Source of the DNA: Chrysomallon squamiferum
Lineage: Eukaryota > Mollusca > Gastropoda > Neomphalida > Peltospiridae
Reading direction: 5' to 3'
Assembly (NCBI GenBank): GCA_012295275.1
Contig: CM022670.1
Span: 25,065,755-25,129,754 of the forward strand
DNA: 64,000 nucleotides
A program made the position numbers and the translations under genes. Below the pieces are notes generated by a model. The model was not told the origin of the DNA. It was given only the letters and a program-made list of their open reading frames with translations, and did not search any database. Position 1 is the stretch's first letter, and the number at the start of each line of letters is the position of its first letter. Positions 54,130-64,000 of the stretch are shown piece by piece.

Positions 54130-54700
54130 TTATAATGTTTTTGACGAATAGCGGGAGAAAAGATCTGGTCTGAGAAAGAACCATTTTCCCCGATTTATTT
54201 GATGCAGTCTGGTCCCCCAGCTCCACTGTATGTGTAATATGCGGCGATGAAATCATTATTTTCCCTCTATGCTTAAAGTCCGCTGTGTAATTTGATGGAA
54301 ACTATCCGCTTTGATAAAGCAACCCATCAATTCATGATCGTGCCGTTTGGCGGTCTTTGGGCAATCGTCTGCTCTGACAAATTGTTTAATCAGACGATCT
54401 CCAGGAATCTGTCCAAACGGACGCCAAATTGCCAAGGAAACTTTTCGACCACCAGTCCAGGGCGGGTCCTAGTCGTACCTGTTATTAATTTTTGCCAACA
54501 AATGTCACTTTTTCCGGACAATGATTGACGGGAATCGAGTAAATCGCTTTGTGGAGGAAAATAAACTGTCTTTCGTGGCGGGAAAGCTTGGAGGCTGCAC
54601 GCGCTTCACATCGGTCAAGACCCGTTAATGTCGTCTGCGAAGTATCGAGGGCGTTGCCGTTCTGTCAAAACAATGGATGACTCTGTGTATTATTGTCTTT
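54130..54700. promoter_or_regulatory. Complex GC-richer island, candidate conserved noncoding element
   Basis: The sequence changes abruptly from (ATT)n to non-repetitive DNA with many CpGs. It includes CTTTGATAAAG (TCF/LEF-like), TGCCGTTTGGCGG and several GACAAT/CAATCGTC blocks. The 78-codon ORF at 54292-54528 shows no recognisable domain and no splice context. The best reading is a cis-regulatory element, but conservation cannot be tested from one sequence. Confidence 0.4.
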
Positions 54701-55155
54701 GAACTGGTCTCCACATCTTAGAAACAGAGAGAGAAAAAAAGAAGAGAAGAAAATCGTTTATGCTTTATTTGAATCGTTAGATTTCTTTTTCACAGTGTTT
54801 ATTTGCGATTATTGTCAAAATAACTGATAGTAACTGTAATAATCGTAAGACATTAAAATGTTTCTTTTTGTTTAAGGCTTTGAGGGTTTTTTTTCCCATG
54901 GATACCACAGTTATCGTAAAACAATCGGTAATTTTAATTATTGTTTAAAATTTAGCAGTATACAATAAACTGTTGTTTCATTTTTATTTTTTTGTCGCAG
55001 AGGTGTTATGTTCAAAATCACACAAATGCTCTAATGTCTGACAACAGATAGTGATATTTCAATATAGAATACATTAATTATAAATGACGGACGCAGGAAA
55101 AAGATAAAAATAAAAGTTGCCATAAAATTCCTTTATGTTTACAGCATTCTTAGAT

Positions 55156-55186
<31 letters not shown>

Positions 55187-55379
55187 TTTGTATTTACCCT
55201 TCAGAGGATGATCTTAACAAAAAATTAGACATTTTATAGATTTCTTCTTCTTTTTTTTTCTTTTCTTTTTTATAAAAACTATAATAAAGAATCATCAGAA
55301 CTATGTTCAATATACATTTTTTTTAATAGCGGTTATAACAACGACAAAAACGTAAGAATAACAGTTTCCTGCATGTCTG

Positions 55380-55630
55380 ATGTTAAGCATCATGCAAAGA
55401 TTTCTCTGATTTTTACTGGAACACATTAGTGATTTCAGGAACATTGTCGAGGTCATATGTCTGAATTTTATAGCCGTAAATCATTGAGACCCTTCATCAA
55501 TCCCTTGTCAAATATCTTAATTTATTACCTGTGAGAGCATTTACACTGAATGACATAAACGTGGTACGACCCCTGGGTAATGCGTCAAGTCTTGCCAAAG
55601 ACTGAATTAAACGCAAATTGAATTAGACAG
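55380..55630. promoter_or_regulatory. Second complex island, candidate regulatory element
   Basis: Non-repetitive block between an AT-rich stretch and a (GA)-rich run. It carries TTTTATAGCCGTAAATCATT, GTGGTACGACCCCTGGG and GAATTAAACGCAAATTGAATT. No ORF of note. Function is inferred only from composition. Confidence 0.3.
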
Positions 55631-56555
55631 AGAGAGAGACAGACAGACCGATATATACATACTAACACATGTGGGTGCATATGCAAAAATTCAGGTTGTT
55701 CAATAATATTAACATTTAAAAGAGATTTTTAATGGGATATGTAATGATAAGTAACTGAGGCTACTCTTTCAACTATATAATTATTTTACTCTGCTACTGT
55801 GTAACTATTTCTATAACTACCATACTACTTCTATGTTACTATTACTATTTTACTACCATTAGCATCGTCGATTATTATTACTACTACTATATTCACTACT
55901 ACAGTATTACTACCAACACTAACACTGTTAATACTAAAACGTCTGCTTCAATACTATCAATTATCTGACAATAACTAATAACATTAATTTATTACTATTA
56001 CTTTACTATATTACTACTATTATTACTAATACTACTTTATAATGGTCGTGATTATACTACTACTACTACTATTACTAATACATTATATGTATATATTACC
56101 ATTATTAATACTTCTACTATTTTTCTATTTCTATATACTTTTTCTAACAGATTATTATTGTTATTAATTTACAAAATACAGCGATTACTATTTCTACTAA
56201 CTATTGTTATTTGCACTAAAATACTACATCTACAACAATAACTACTACTACTACTACTACTAATACTGATAACTGTTTTGACAACAACACAATAACAAGA
56301 AAATAAATAAGTAAACATATAAATATATAAATGAAAGGATGAATGAATGAATAAATAAATAAATAAAACAACATCATAAATAATAAGTAGCATACATCAT
56401 GATGGTCTTAAAAAAAGAAACGAAAATTTTGCTTTGTTCTGTCCCTGCATTTTTTATTTTTCTTTCTTTGTTAAAAGTAGACCCAGCCAAACTATGAAAA
56501 GAAATCGATGCATCCTCTTAATTCTGAGAAAACTAAATTTATTCAATTAGACAAG

Positions 56556-56586
<31 letters not shown>

Positions 56587-57366
56587 AGAAATCACTGGTA
56601 ATATTTTACTGAACTTCAAATCAGAGTACTTTAACTTGCGATTCAGTGAAGGAGGACGCTAAATCTAATATAATGCAGCTATTTTTTGTACGGATAACAC
56701 AGTGTACGACATGCAGTTTTGATCGTCTGTGTATTTGCTTATTAACACATAATTGTTGATGACAAGGCAAAAAGACTTAAGCACGACAATTGAATCTGTA
56801 CTTGCCACAATGACATTTATTCTTGTAAATAACTCTCGTAATCGCATTATTTGAATTAAATGACGTTTAGTTTCCTTTCCGGTATATATTTTGATGTTAA
56901 ACGAGTGGAACGCTGCAGTCCCAAAACACCAATGATGAAGAAGAAAATATGGGTGTAATTTTATTATTTTTGCAGCCGATGATCAATCTGCAGAGGCTTG
57001 AACGAATACGATAAGACTCTGTACAGAAATGCAAAGATGGTGTGTGTATAATATTGGTGAATTAACGTTTTATTTTTTTGTCTGTAGAATTCGCGTGTGT
57101 TGTACGCCAGAAAGTAAATTCTTGATAACATTTTACTTTTTAAATTTGTATAAATATTGAATTATAATTTTAATACGCTGGTAATATGTAGTCTAGCAGT
57201 AGAGCTAGTAACTCTACTGACTGTCGGTATAGGAGAGTATCTCAACTAGTAATACACAACAATATATAGGTCTACTAACGACTGCTCTATATCTATGTTG
57301 CTTAGAAAACGAATATAAAACAGAAATCTTACTGCTAATATAAAAAAATGTATCTGACTGATTGTA
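55631..57366. other. Gene-free DNA with scattered trinucleotide repeats
   Basis: Degenerate (ACT/ATT)n tracts run from 55770 to 56270, with a pure (ACT) run near 56240-56262, a poly(A) tract at 56560-56583 and otherwise plain sequence. Nothing coding is supported. Confidence 0.6.
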
Positions 57367-57959
57367 GGAAAAAAAGTCACAGAAAAAAAGTCACAGTTTT
57401 TTTTAATTAAAATTAAGAAATATTTTAGAAATGAAAGATAGATGAAACACATATTCTTTGATTTTAATGTTGGTGGTTTAGGCGGATGTTCCACCCAATA
57501 CCACGAAGAAATTCTGCCACAGTCGCAAATTGCGGTTCTCAAGGCTCTCTCTGTAAGTGTGTTATCACTGAACCTCGACAATTACAACTAGATGTTTTGA
57601 CGCATTTCCACCACAACTTTGTTTTGCGAATAGCATGTTTTGATATACATGAACCCCTCGTAACAGATTTTGTTACCAGCCTTATTGCTATGAATAACGT
57701 CCACATTAAACATACTTCTGATACTAGAGCAAGCTGGAGAATATATAGTGAAACACATTTTAAAATCATTTAAAATAGGAAGCTCTTAGTTTAAATCTAT
57801 CAGTAAGCTAAACCCAATACAAAACCCCTTTCTTTAATCTAGCCTAATCAATAAGCTTAGCAATTACCCCATGCATGCTATGATGCCATATTCAATACGC
57901 TACAAACCCATACATTTTGTGTCTTTTTTCTGTGACTTTTTTCCTGTGACTATTTTTCC
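57367..57959. mobile_element. 593-bp element with 30-bp terminal inverted repeats (non-autonomous DNA transposon, MULE-like)
   Basis: The left end reads GGAAAAAAAGTCACAGAAAA, continuing to a second AAGTCACAG at 57396. The right end (57930-57959), read on the minus strand, is GGAAAAATAGTCACAGGAAA, continuing to AAAGTCACAG. Each terminus therefore carries two AGTCACAG motifs 14-15 bases apart. The 530 bases between are unlike the flanks and hold ORFs of up to 95 codons (57486-57773) with no recognised domain. Tandem AGTCAC motifs in the termini recall invertebrate Mutator-like elements. No clear target-site duplication was found, so the class is tentative. Confidence 0.7.
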
Positions 57960-58519
57960 AGTCACCATCTGATCACCTCTGAAGACTTCTATGGGGATTA
58001 TCAAACACTATAACATAAAGAAACGAAAATAATAAAGATGCTTGTGCCATGTAAACAAAGTGAACTAATTTTGACGCTAGTAATATAAGCTGTTAGATAT
58101 ACTAGTGGAAGCAGAGTAATGTAATAATATTCATCAGCAGCAGCTGTAGTAGTATTCATAATAATAATACTTATAACGATGATAATGATAACAATCAGGC
58201 ATTTGTAAATAAAACAGTAACATAAAGTTATCATAAGAAGCTAATGAAATTATTACTAAAACAAAGACAGATATGCAAAGCTGGTGTTCTGATTATGTTT
58301 CAATCAACATGTTTAAGAAGTTCAAAAGTAATTTTTTTTTTTTTTTTTTTTTTTTGTTATGTTTCGAACAAAACTTTAACAAAAAAAGTTTATTTGTACT
58401 GTTACAACTTAAAGAAATAAAGCGCAATTTCAGTCGTTACGGTGACGTGAACCGCTATCTTCACACATAAATCGTTTCGTTACGACGTTAATGGATGATG
58501 CTAACCGATGACTGTTGAG
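57960..58519. other. Gene-free AT-rich DNA
   Basis: Contains a poly(T) run at 58330-58355 and short (AAT) tracts; no feature is recognised. Confidence 0.6.
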
Positions 58520-58870
58520 TTAAACACCTTTTAAACGTCACTCGGTGCTTCAGATAAATGCTCCACTTGAAAATATCACAATATCGGTACCCAGCGGACC
58601 CAGCGCGTTCTCGACGAGCCCAAGACGAGAGAACTGTATGAGCAGCCCTAGTCCAGATGTGGCCTTTCTCCCGTTCATTGTGGCCGAGTCTCTTCCTGCT
58701 GCGCTCAGTCCATCAAATTACGCATGCTCATTGACACTAACTGAGGCGTGAAACAATGGTTAAAAGAACAGCCCGAGACAGCTCGCGCCGGAGTCGGTAT
58801 TCCCAAATTGTTTCTCTTTCCGTTCGCGATCACACTATCGGATATCAAAGTTTAATCATAATTAATTTTC
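58520..58870. promoter_or_regulatory. CpG-rich complex island, candidate regulatory element
   Basis: Dense CpG (GCGGACCCAGCGCGTTCTCG, AGCTCGCGCCGGAGTCGG) in a genome region otherwise nearly free of CpG. It includes AAATTACGCATGCTCATTGA and TAACTGAGGCGTGAAACAAT. Short ORFs cross it but no protein is recognised. It could be an enhancer, or a promoter/first exon of a transcript not otherwise seen. Confidence 0.4.
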
Positions 58871-59245
58871 TATGTGTTTTCATTGTGTCGTGTATTCGGC
58901 AAATTATACTGCAATGAAAATCTTGAACAATGCAAGGGGCGGTGTCGGTAGCTTATTTTAGGGAGGGGTTTTCTGTTTTTGTCCAAAGCAGACGAATGGT
59001 TTTTTTATTTTTTTTCCCTGGTACCTGCAATCTGTTATGCATAATATTAAATGGTAATAAATGTAACGATGGTTATTGATAGTCGGAGTAAATAACAATA
59101 TTTTTAATTATAATACATTTTTTTGTAGTTCAGCATCGCCGTCAGCTGTTTGTAGGTAATTTACCAACGATCTGGAACGGTGACTGAAATACAGATATAA
59201 TAAAGATAAAATCATGGATGTTTCAGCTTTAATTAAATTCATGAA

Positions 59246-59280
<35 letters not shown>

Positions 59281-59567
59281 ATGAAAGAGATAAAAGAGAA
59301 AACAAAAAAAAAGAAGAAAAAAGCTTTAGTAAAACGTTACAAAATAAAAATAAAATAAACCCCAAAATAAATTATTTTAAATTTTAAAAAATACCAAGGA
59401 CAAACACAAAAACAACAACAACCCAACAACGTTATAACAACCTCCAAAAATGTTCAAACACACACAGAGCGAAACAAATTTTTGAAATATCGAAAAGAAA
59501 AAACAAAACAAAATATAATGATAATCCCAAGAAAGCAAACAAATATAATAATAATAATAACAATAAC

Positions 59568-59626
<59 letters not shown>

Positions 59627-59880
59627 CAAATAAACAAATAAATAAAACTGAAAATTTATTGCTATCTCTTCTTGGTTAGTTTAAAACACTGTACTCTGTA
59701 TAAGGATATAACATCCAGTGTCTGAATACATTTTTCATATTCACCGCACTATTAAACAGTTTTATATTTACAACGGCACAAGTTGACTGAGTACACTTTC
59801 AATGTGCAGCCTCATAATTAAAGCTGTCAGGCTGTAATATTAGTAAACGTTTTTAAGTGATACGGACAATTTCATTTAAA
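58871..59880. other. Gene-free DNA with A-rich and (AAT)n tracts
   Basis: A poly(A) tract lies at 59249-59278, an A-rich CA-containing stretch at 59280-59540 and (AAT)n at 59546-59622. Tyrosine-, leucine- and isoleucine-rich ORFs over the repeat are artefacts. Confidence 0.7.
59546..59622. repeat. (AAT)n microsatellite
   Basis: AAT array with a few AAC units at each end. Confidence 0.95.
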
Positions 59881-60609
59881 ATCTGTTTAAAAAAAGAGAA
59901 GATTTCAAGCGTCTGAAGGCGAGCGATCTGTTACTGTTTTATATAATTTGTCTTCATTTTTCAGTTCTTAGCACTTTAGTTTATTGTTTTTCCAGTGTTT
60001 TTATTTTTATTTTTATTTTTATTCATTCAGTTGTAGGTTTTAGCTGGTTTCGTTTTCAGCATGGCGCAGTTCTCATAGGAAGAGATGACAGTGAGGTTAA
60101 AAAGAAACCAGTTTATTGAGTCAGTCCAGAACCTCGCTTCTCACCCTTGTTTCTAGTCTTTTTTACTGTTTTCGTCAGCTGGATTCTGATATTCAAGTGC
60201 AACATTTTCTTTTCGTCTGAAAACTGCAGAAAAAGACAGAAATTTGACCTTTTATAAAGATGGTCGGGAGAATGTACAGAGTTCAGAAAAAGGAGAGGTG
60301 GCTGCATAATCTTATATTCGAAATGAATTTCTTTATAACTGATAAAAAAGATTTGGCATTTATCTGCATGCGAGTTGCATAATACGAAATTCTGGACGTA
60401 TGGTCATTCTGCCAACGTGAAGCATATAAACTTAAGGACATAACCAGTGAAAACGGTATAACAGCTTATTGAGGCATGTACGGTGTAACTCAAATTATCA
60501 GTTACTCTAATTTTGTTTATTTTTTTATATACATACAATGCACATGTACATCATTTTTGCAAAGATCACAATTATTTTAAAAAAAGAAGAAAATAAAGAT
60601 CAGTAATAA

Positions 60610-61060
60610 GCCGCATGATCGATGCTTTACAAAAAAGACTATGAATGAAAATCACAGATAAGGTTGTAACCGTACAATTTCTGTTTGGACAGACTTGTCA
60701 AACAGAGCTTTTTAATTAGTCGCTCATGAAAACACCTTTTATTAAAGAGTTCGGAGTTCACGGGTATTTGTCTAGAAGGGGAGAGAAGATATTGTAGACA
60801 TTCATGTCCTGGGTCACGATCCCAGAGAGGACTTTATTACAGGGGTTTCCAGTCTAATCTGTATTAACTTCCATACAAACCAAATTAGTTTTTGTTGCTT
60901 TATTTAAAGAGCCATCTGTAAGGCGAAAAAGAACATGTTCTGCAGTACAATGGGTGGGAGGGGTTCGTCTCTCTGTTGTCAGTGAAAGGCTGGGGACAGA
61001 TTAGTAATTTTCATTTTGATCTGCTGCAGACAGAAGGCTGCGGAAAACAAAAAGAGAATA
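60610..61060. promoter_or_regulatory. Complex island with homeodomain-type cores, candidate regulatory element
   Basis: Non-repetitive sequence with several TAAT-core motifs: TTTTTAATTAGTCGC near 60709, CCAAATTAGTTTTT near 60880 and GATTAGTAATTTTCA near 60998. A GGTCACGATCCCAGAGAGGA block lies near 60812. There is no coding signal. Function is inferred. Confidence 0.3.
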
Positions 61061-61671
61061 AAAGAAAACAAAACACAAACAGAGGATAATAATAGTTCTG
61101 CGTAAAAAAATAATCTCGTTAAAACTGGCTTGGTAATATATATTTTATGTGGACTGATGATTTTTATTTTTATTTTAAAATACATTGGGTTTTTTTTTGC
61201 TTTTTACACGGAGAAGTGACAGCATGTATATTTCATTTATTTAAATTTTGTTCATGGTTTTAATACTGTAATAATTTAAAATTTATAAAAATAAAAAAAA
61301 ATATTTTTGAGTAAATAAAAATAAAAAACAAAATAATATACAATTAAATTTCTGATACTTCTAGTAAAAGAAAAAAAAAAAAAACAAGAAAACAAACAAA
61401 CTATATATATACTTTCGGCAGTTTGCTGAAGGTGAAAAATAATTTTTTTAAACACTAAACTATTATTTTGTTTTTATTTATATTTTCATCTCTGCCTTAT
61501 GAAAACTGACACTATAAATATCGAAGTCAGAAACTGAAAATTACAAATCATCATAAAATAAAATTACCGAATCGAAATAGGAAAAGAAAAAGTAAAAATG
61601 AATTCAAAACAAAAACTGGACATAAAAAATGTGTATAAAGTGAAAATAAAACATCAAAAGCAACGGAAGGG

Positions 61672-61673
<2 letters not shown>

Positions 61674-61742
<69 letters not shown>
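61674..61742. repeat. (GA)n microsatellite, about 34 units
   Basis: Pure AG run followed closely by a poly(A) at 61759-61774. Confidence 0.98.
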
Positions 61743-61747
<5 letters not shown>

Positions 61748-61949
61748 AACACTGATTAAAAAAAAAAAAAAAAAGAATACAAAAACAAATAAAAATTTAA
61801 AAAAAATCATAACACGCCAACAAAAAGATCAACAATGCACGTAAACCACGAAGGAATAATTTGAAAATAATAATACAAAATAAATCAGATTAACCATATC
61901 CCGGAGATATTGGACAGGAAAAAAAAAAAAAAAAGGATTCTAAGTCTGT

Positions 61950-62560
61950 GCTGAATACCTTTTTAACGATGAAATGTAATCAAGTGAAGAATGCAAACAT
62001 AAATGGTTGGCCAGTGCACTGACTGCGTCAAATAATGACTTGCGCAAACAACTTGCATTGAGCGACATTACAGAGAAACATCATTATATTTCCTGTATTA
62101 CACTTCTTGCCAAATGCTTCTGTTTGTAGAACTTCATTCAGAGTCGCTGTCACAGATTCTTTCTATTCTCTCCCGGCCATCCCCGCCAGGCAAGTGCGCG
62201 TCCGCATCACGCGCTTGTTTAAGTTGGCGAGAGCTCGATAAACAAGAGAACGTTTCAGCGCTGTAAGGGGCGATTCTTCTTTCTGCAGGAAGCGACTCCA
62301 TTTCTCACTTCTGGTGGTGCTCGAGATCCGCCGAATTCCCCGCGCTACTCCAGTCTCACTTCCGAATGTGTGATTGCAAAATACTTCTAAAATGGCTATT
62401 TGTTCGAGGTGAGAGGCTGGATTGAAAATTATTATAGCATGCTTTCGGGCTCGAAGCTGATCAATAGTTAATAAGTGCACCGTTTAATTTTTCAAATCGC
62501 AATTGGATGGTGGTGGCCGTTCTAGGACTGGAAACGCTGCAATTAGGAAGATTAAACTGA
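61950..62560. promoter_or_regulatory. CpG-rich complex island, candidate regulatory element
   Basis: The most GC- and CpG-rich stretch of the window: GTGCGCGTCCGCATCACGCG near 62193, GAGATCCGCCGAATTCCCCG near 62325. The 105-codon minus ORF at 62480-62163 is uninterrupted, but I recognise nothing in it and its frame has no splice context. Start of an unseen transcript or an enhancer are both possible. Confidence 0.4.
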
Positions 62561-62880
62561 TATAAAACTGGGCGTCCCGAATTGTAATAATTGCAAATCA
62601 AAGATTCGCATCAACAAATGTTAGACTCGGGGAGTTTGAAAAATGTTAAATGAATTACATCAATTATGCCATCGACTCAGATGTAAAAAGTGAATTAGGC
62701 GATTGTCTTTTCGGGCAAACAATTGCTCTCCCTTGCTCCCGCGCGTCCTGGGATTTCCAGCGATTATTCCATTTGCCATTTCAGCGAGGCAGACGGTTAC
62801 CGATGATAATTAATATTTGGCAAGAACGTCCGTTCCGCATGTGCTGACGTGAGCTGTTTCTGCTATAATAAAGAAAGATA
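62561..62880. promoter_or_regulatory. Complex island with POU/TCF-like motifs, candidate regulatory element
   Basis: Contains TTGCAAATCAAAGATTCGCA (a TGCAAAT octamer-like core fused to ATCAAAG, the TCF/LEF core, near 62590), GCGCGTCCTGGGATTTCCAG near 62741 and GATAATTAATATTTGGCAAG near 62803. It follows the 61950-62560 island with little break; the two may be one element. Confidence 0.35.
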
Positions 62881-63893
62881 TTGCAACTTCTATCCCCGTC
62901 CAGCAGCACAAAAATCAAGATGAATGTTGTTTTGGCATTGTGTGGCGATGACGTTGACGACGATAATGTTGGTCGTAATTACAGTGCTGATGAAAGAGGC
63001 AGTGGCGGTTAATCATTGATAATATTGGTAACAATTACGAAAATTTTGTTCGAATGATTGCAATAAAATTCATGAAAATTTGGTTTAATAATGTTAATGC
63101 CAAGTTAGAGGTAGTGCGTATTAATTAATTTTCCTAAGTCATCTCATAAAAATTATAAATAAATAAATAAATAAATAAATACCCCCAAATTTACAAGGCA
63201 AACGATAAACTTGATCTCACTATACTCCAAAGATACAATATATATATATATATTAAATAAAGCTTAAAATAAATATTAATATATTAATATGTAATATTAT
63301 ATAATAGTTTTAATAATGTCAATCATGAAATAAAGTTTATGAATGCTGAACCATCTAAAACATTTAAGATATCACAATTTCGAAAAAGATTCGGATTTCG
63401 TAATTTCGGATTAGCGATCCTTGACCTGTAATAATAATAATAACAACAACAACAACAACAACAACAACAATAACAACAACAACAACAACAATAATAATAA
63501 TAATAATAATAATAATTATAATGGATTAGTAAAATAAGACTGTGTCATTATTGTGATTTATATAATTTAAAGATGAATATTTAATTCAAAAGAAAAAAGA
63601 AAACTGTTTTATGCAATCTAGAAATGACATTCTAACATAAAGAATTATTATTGACTAAACATTAAAACCTTCACATCTAAATTCAGTGTGTCTTTAATGC
63701 AGTCACAATGATAACAATCGCTTAGAAATGTGATATTTATTCAAGTTATATGTTTTTAAAATGAATTTCGTGAGCATATACTTAAACTGATTTAACACAT
63801 TTTTACTGCTGTTCTAAACGAATTATAATTTCATTTCCAAAGCATTGAAACAATATCCTTTTTTATTTTGTTTTCTCTAACACATCCGATTAG

Positions 63894-63947
<54 letters not shown>

Positions 63948-64000
63948 AATAATAATAATAATAATAAAATTTTATAATAAAAAATAAAATAAAATTAACA
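62881..64000. other. AT-rich right edge with microsatellites
   Basis: No gene seen. It holds (AAAT)n at 63157-63181, compound (AAT)n(AAC)n(AAT)n at 63429-63515, and (CA)n at 63897-63943 followed by (AAT)n. Confidence 0.7.

Noticed and set aside
54292-54528. 78-codon plus ORF in island 1
   Set aside because: No domain, no splice context; the island's character is better explained as noncoding regulatory DNA.
59377-59679. Tyr-, Leu- and Ile-rich ORFs
   Set aside because: Artefacts of the (AAT)n array.

Overview
The window is nuclear DNA from an animal. Its genes are split into many GT-AG exons, its introns and spacers are very AT-rich, and simple repeats are everywhere ((TC)n, (CA)n, (AAT)n, (TA)n). 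Gene content (DYNC2H1, DCUN1D4/5, FRG1, BTBD17, a DM-domain factor, TRAPPC2) fits a non-vertebrate bilaterian. The (TA)/(CA)/(AAT) repeat style would suit a mollusc or another lophotrochozoan, but that is only an impression. I do not identify the species.

Layout, left to right. The 5' end of DYNC2H1 runs off the left edge on the minus strand (1-2301). Head-to-head with it lies a complete DCUN1D4/5 gene on the plus strand (about 5354-18658), with a cluster of CCAAT boxes between them. FRG1 (minus, 20111-23401) converges on DCUN1D; one of its exons carries a one-base frameshift. BTBD17 (plus, 29171-35171) diverges from FRG1. It converges on a small, divergent DM-domain (DMRT-type) gene on the minus strand (38223 to about 41879). 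Behind that gene lies a decayed hAT/ZBED-type transposase copy (about 43710-45456). A complete TRAPPC2 (sedlin) gene follows on the plus strand (47068-48692).

The last 15 kb (48.9-64 kb) has no gene I can support. It contains a 121-bp tandem satellite with a repeated CACGTG palindrome and a 593-bp element with terminal inverted repeats. It also holds five to seven compact islands of complex, GC- and CpG-richer sequence set in AT-rich, repeat-filled DNA. These look like cis-regulatory, possibly conserved noncoding, elements of a developmental gene outside the window.

The genes do not form one pathway: they cover ciliary transport, cullin neddylation, RNA processing, a BTB adaptor, a sex/neural-type transcription factor and ER-Golgi tethering. 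The one meaningful pairing is DYNC2H1/DCUN1D, which is also adjacent and head-to-head in human (DYNC2H1/DCUN1D5 at 11q22.3). It therefore looks like an ancient shared-promoter pair. Exon boundaries were set by hand from splice motifs and reading-phase agreement, with family sequences recalled from memory; no search was run.
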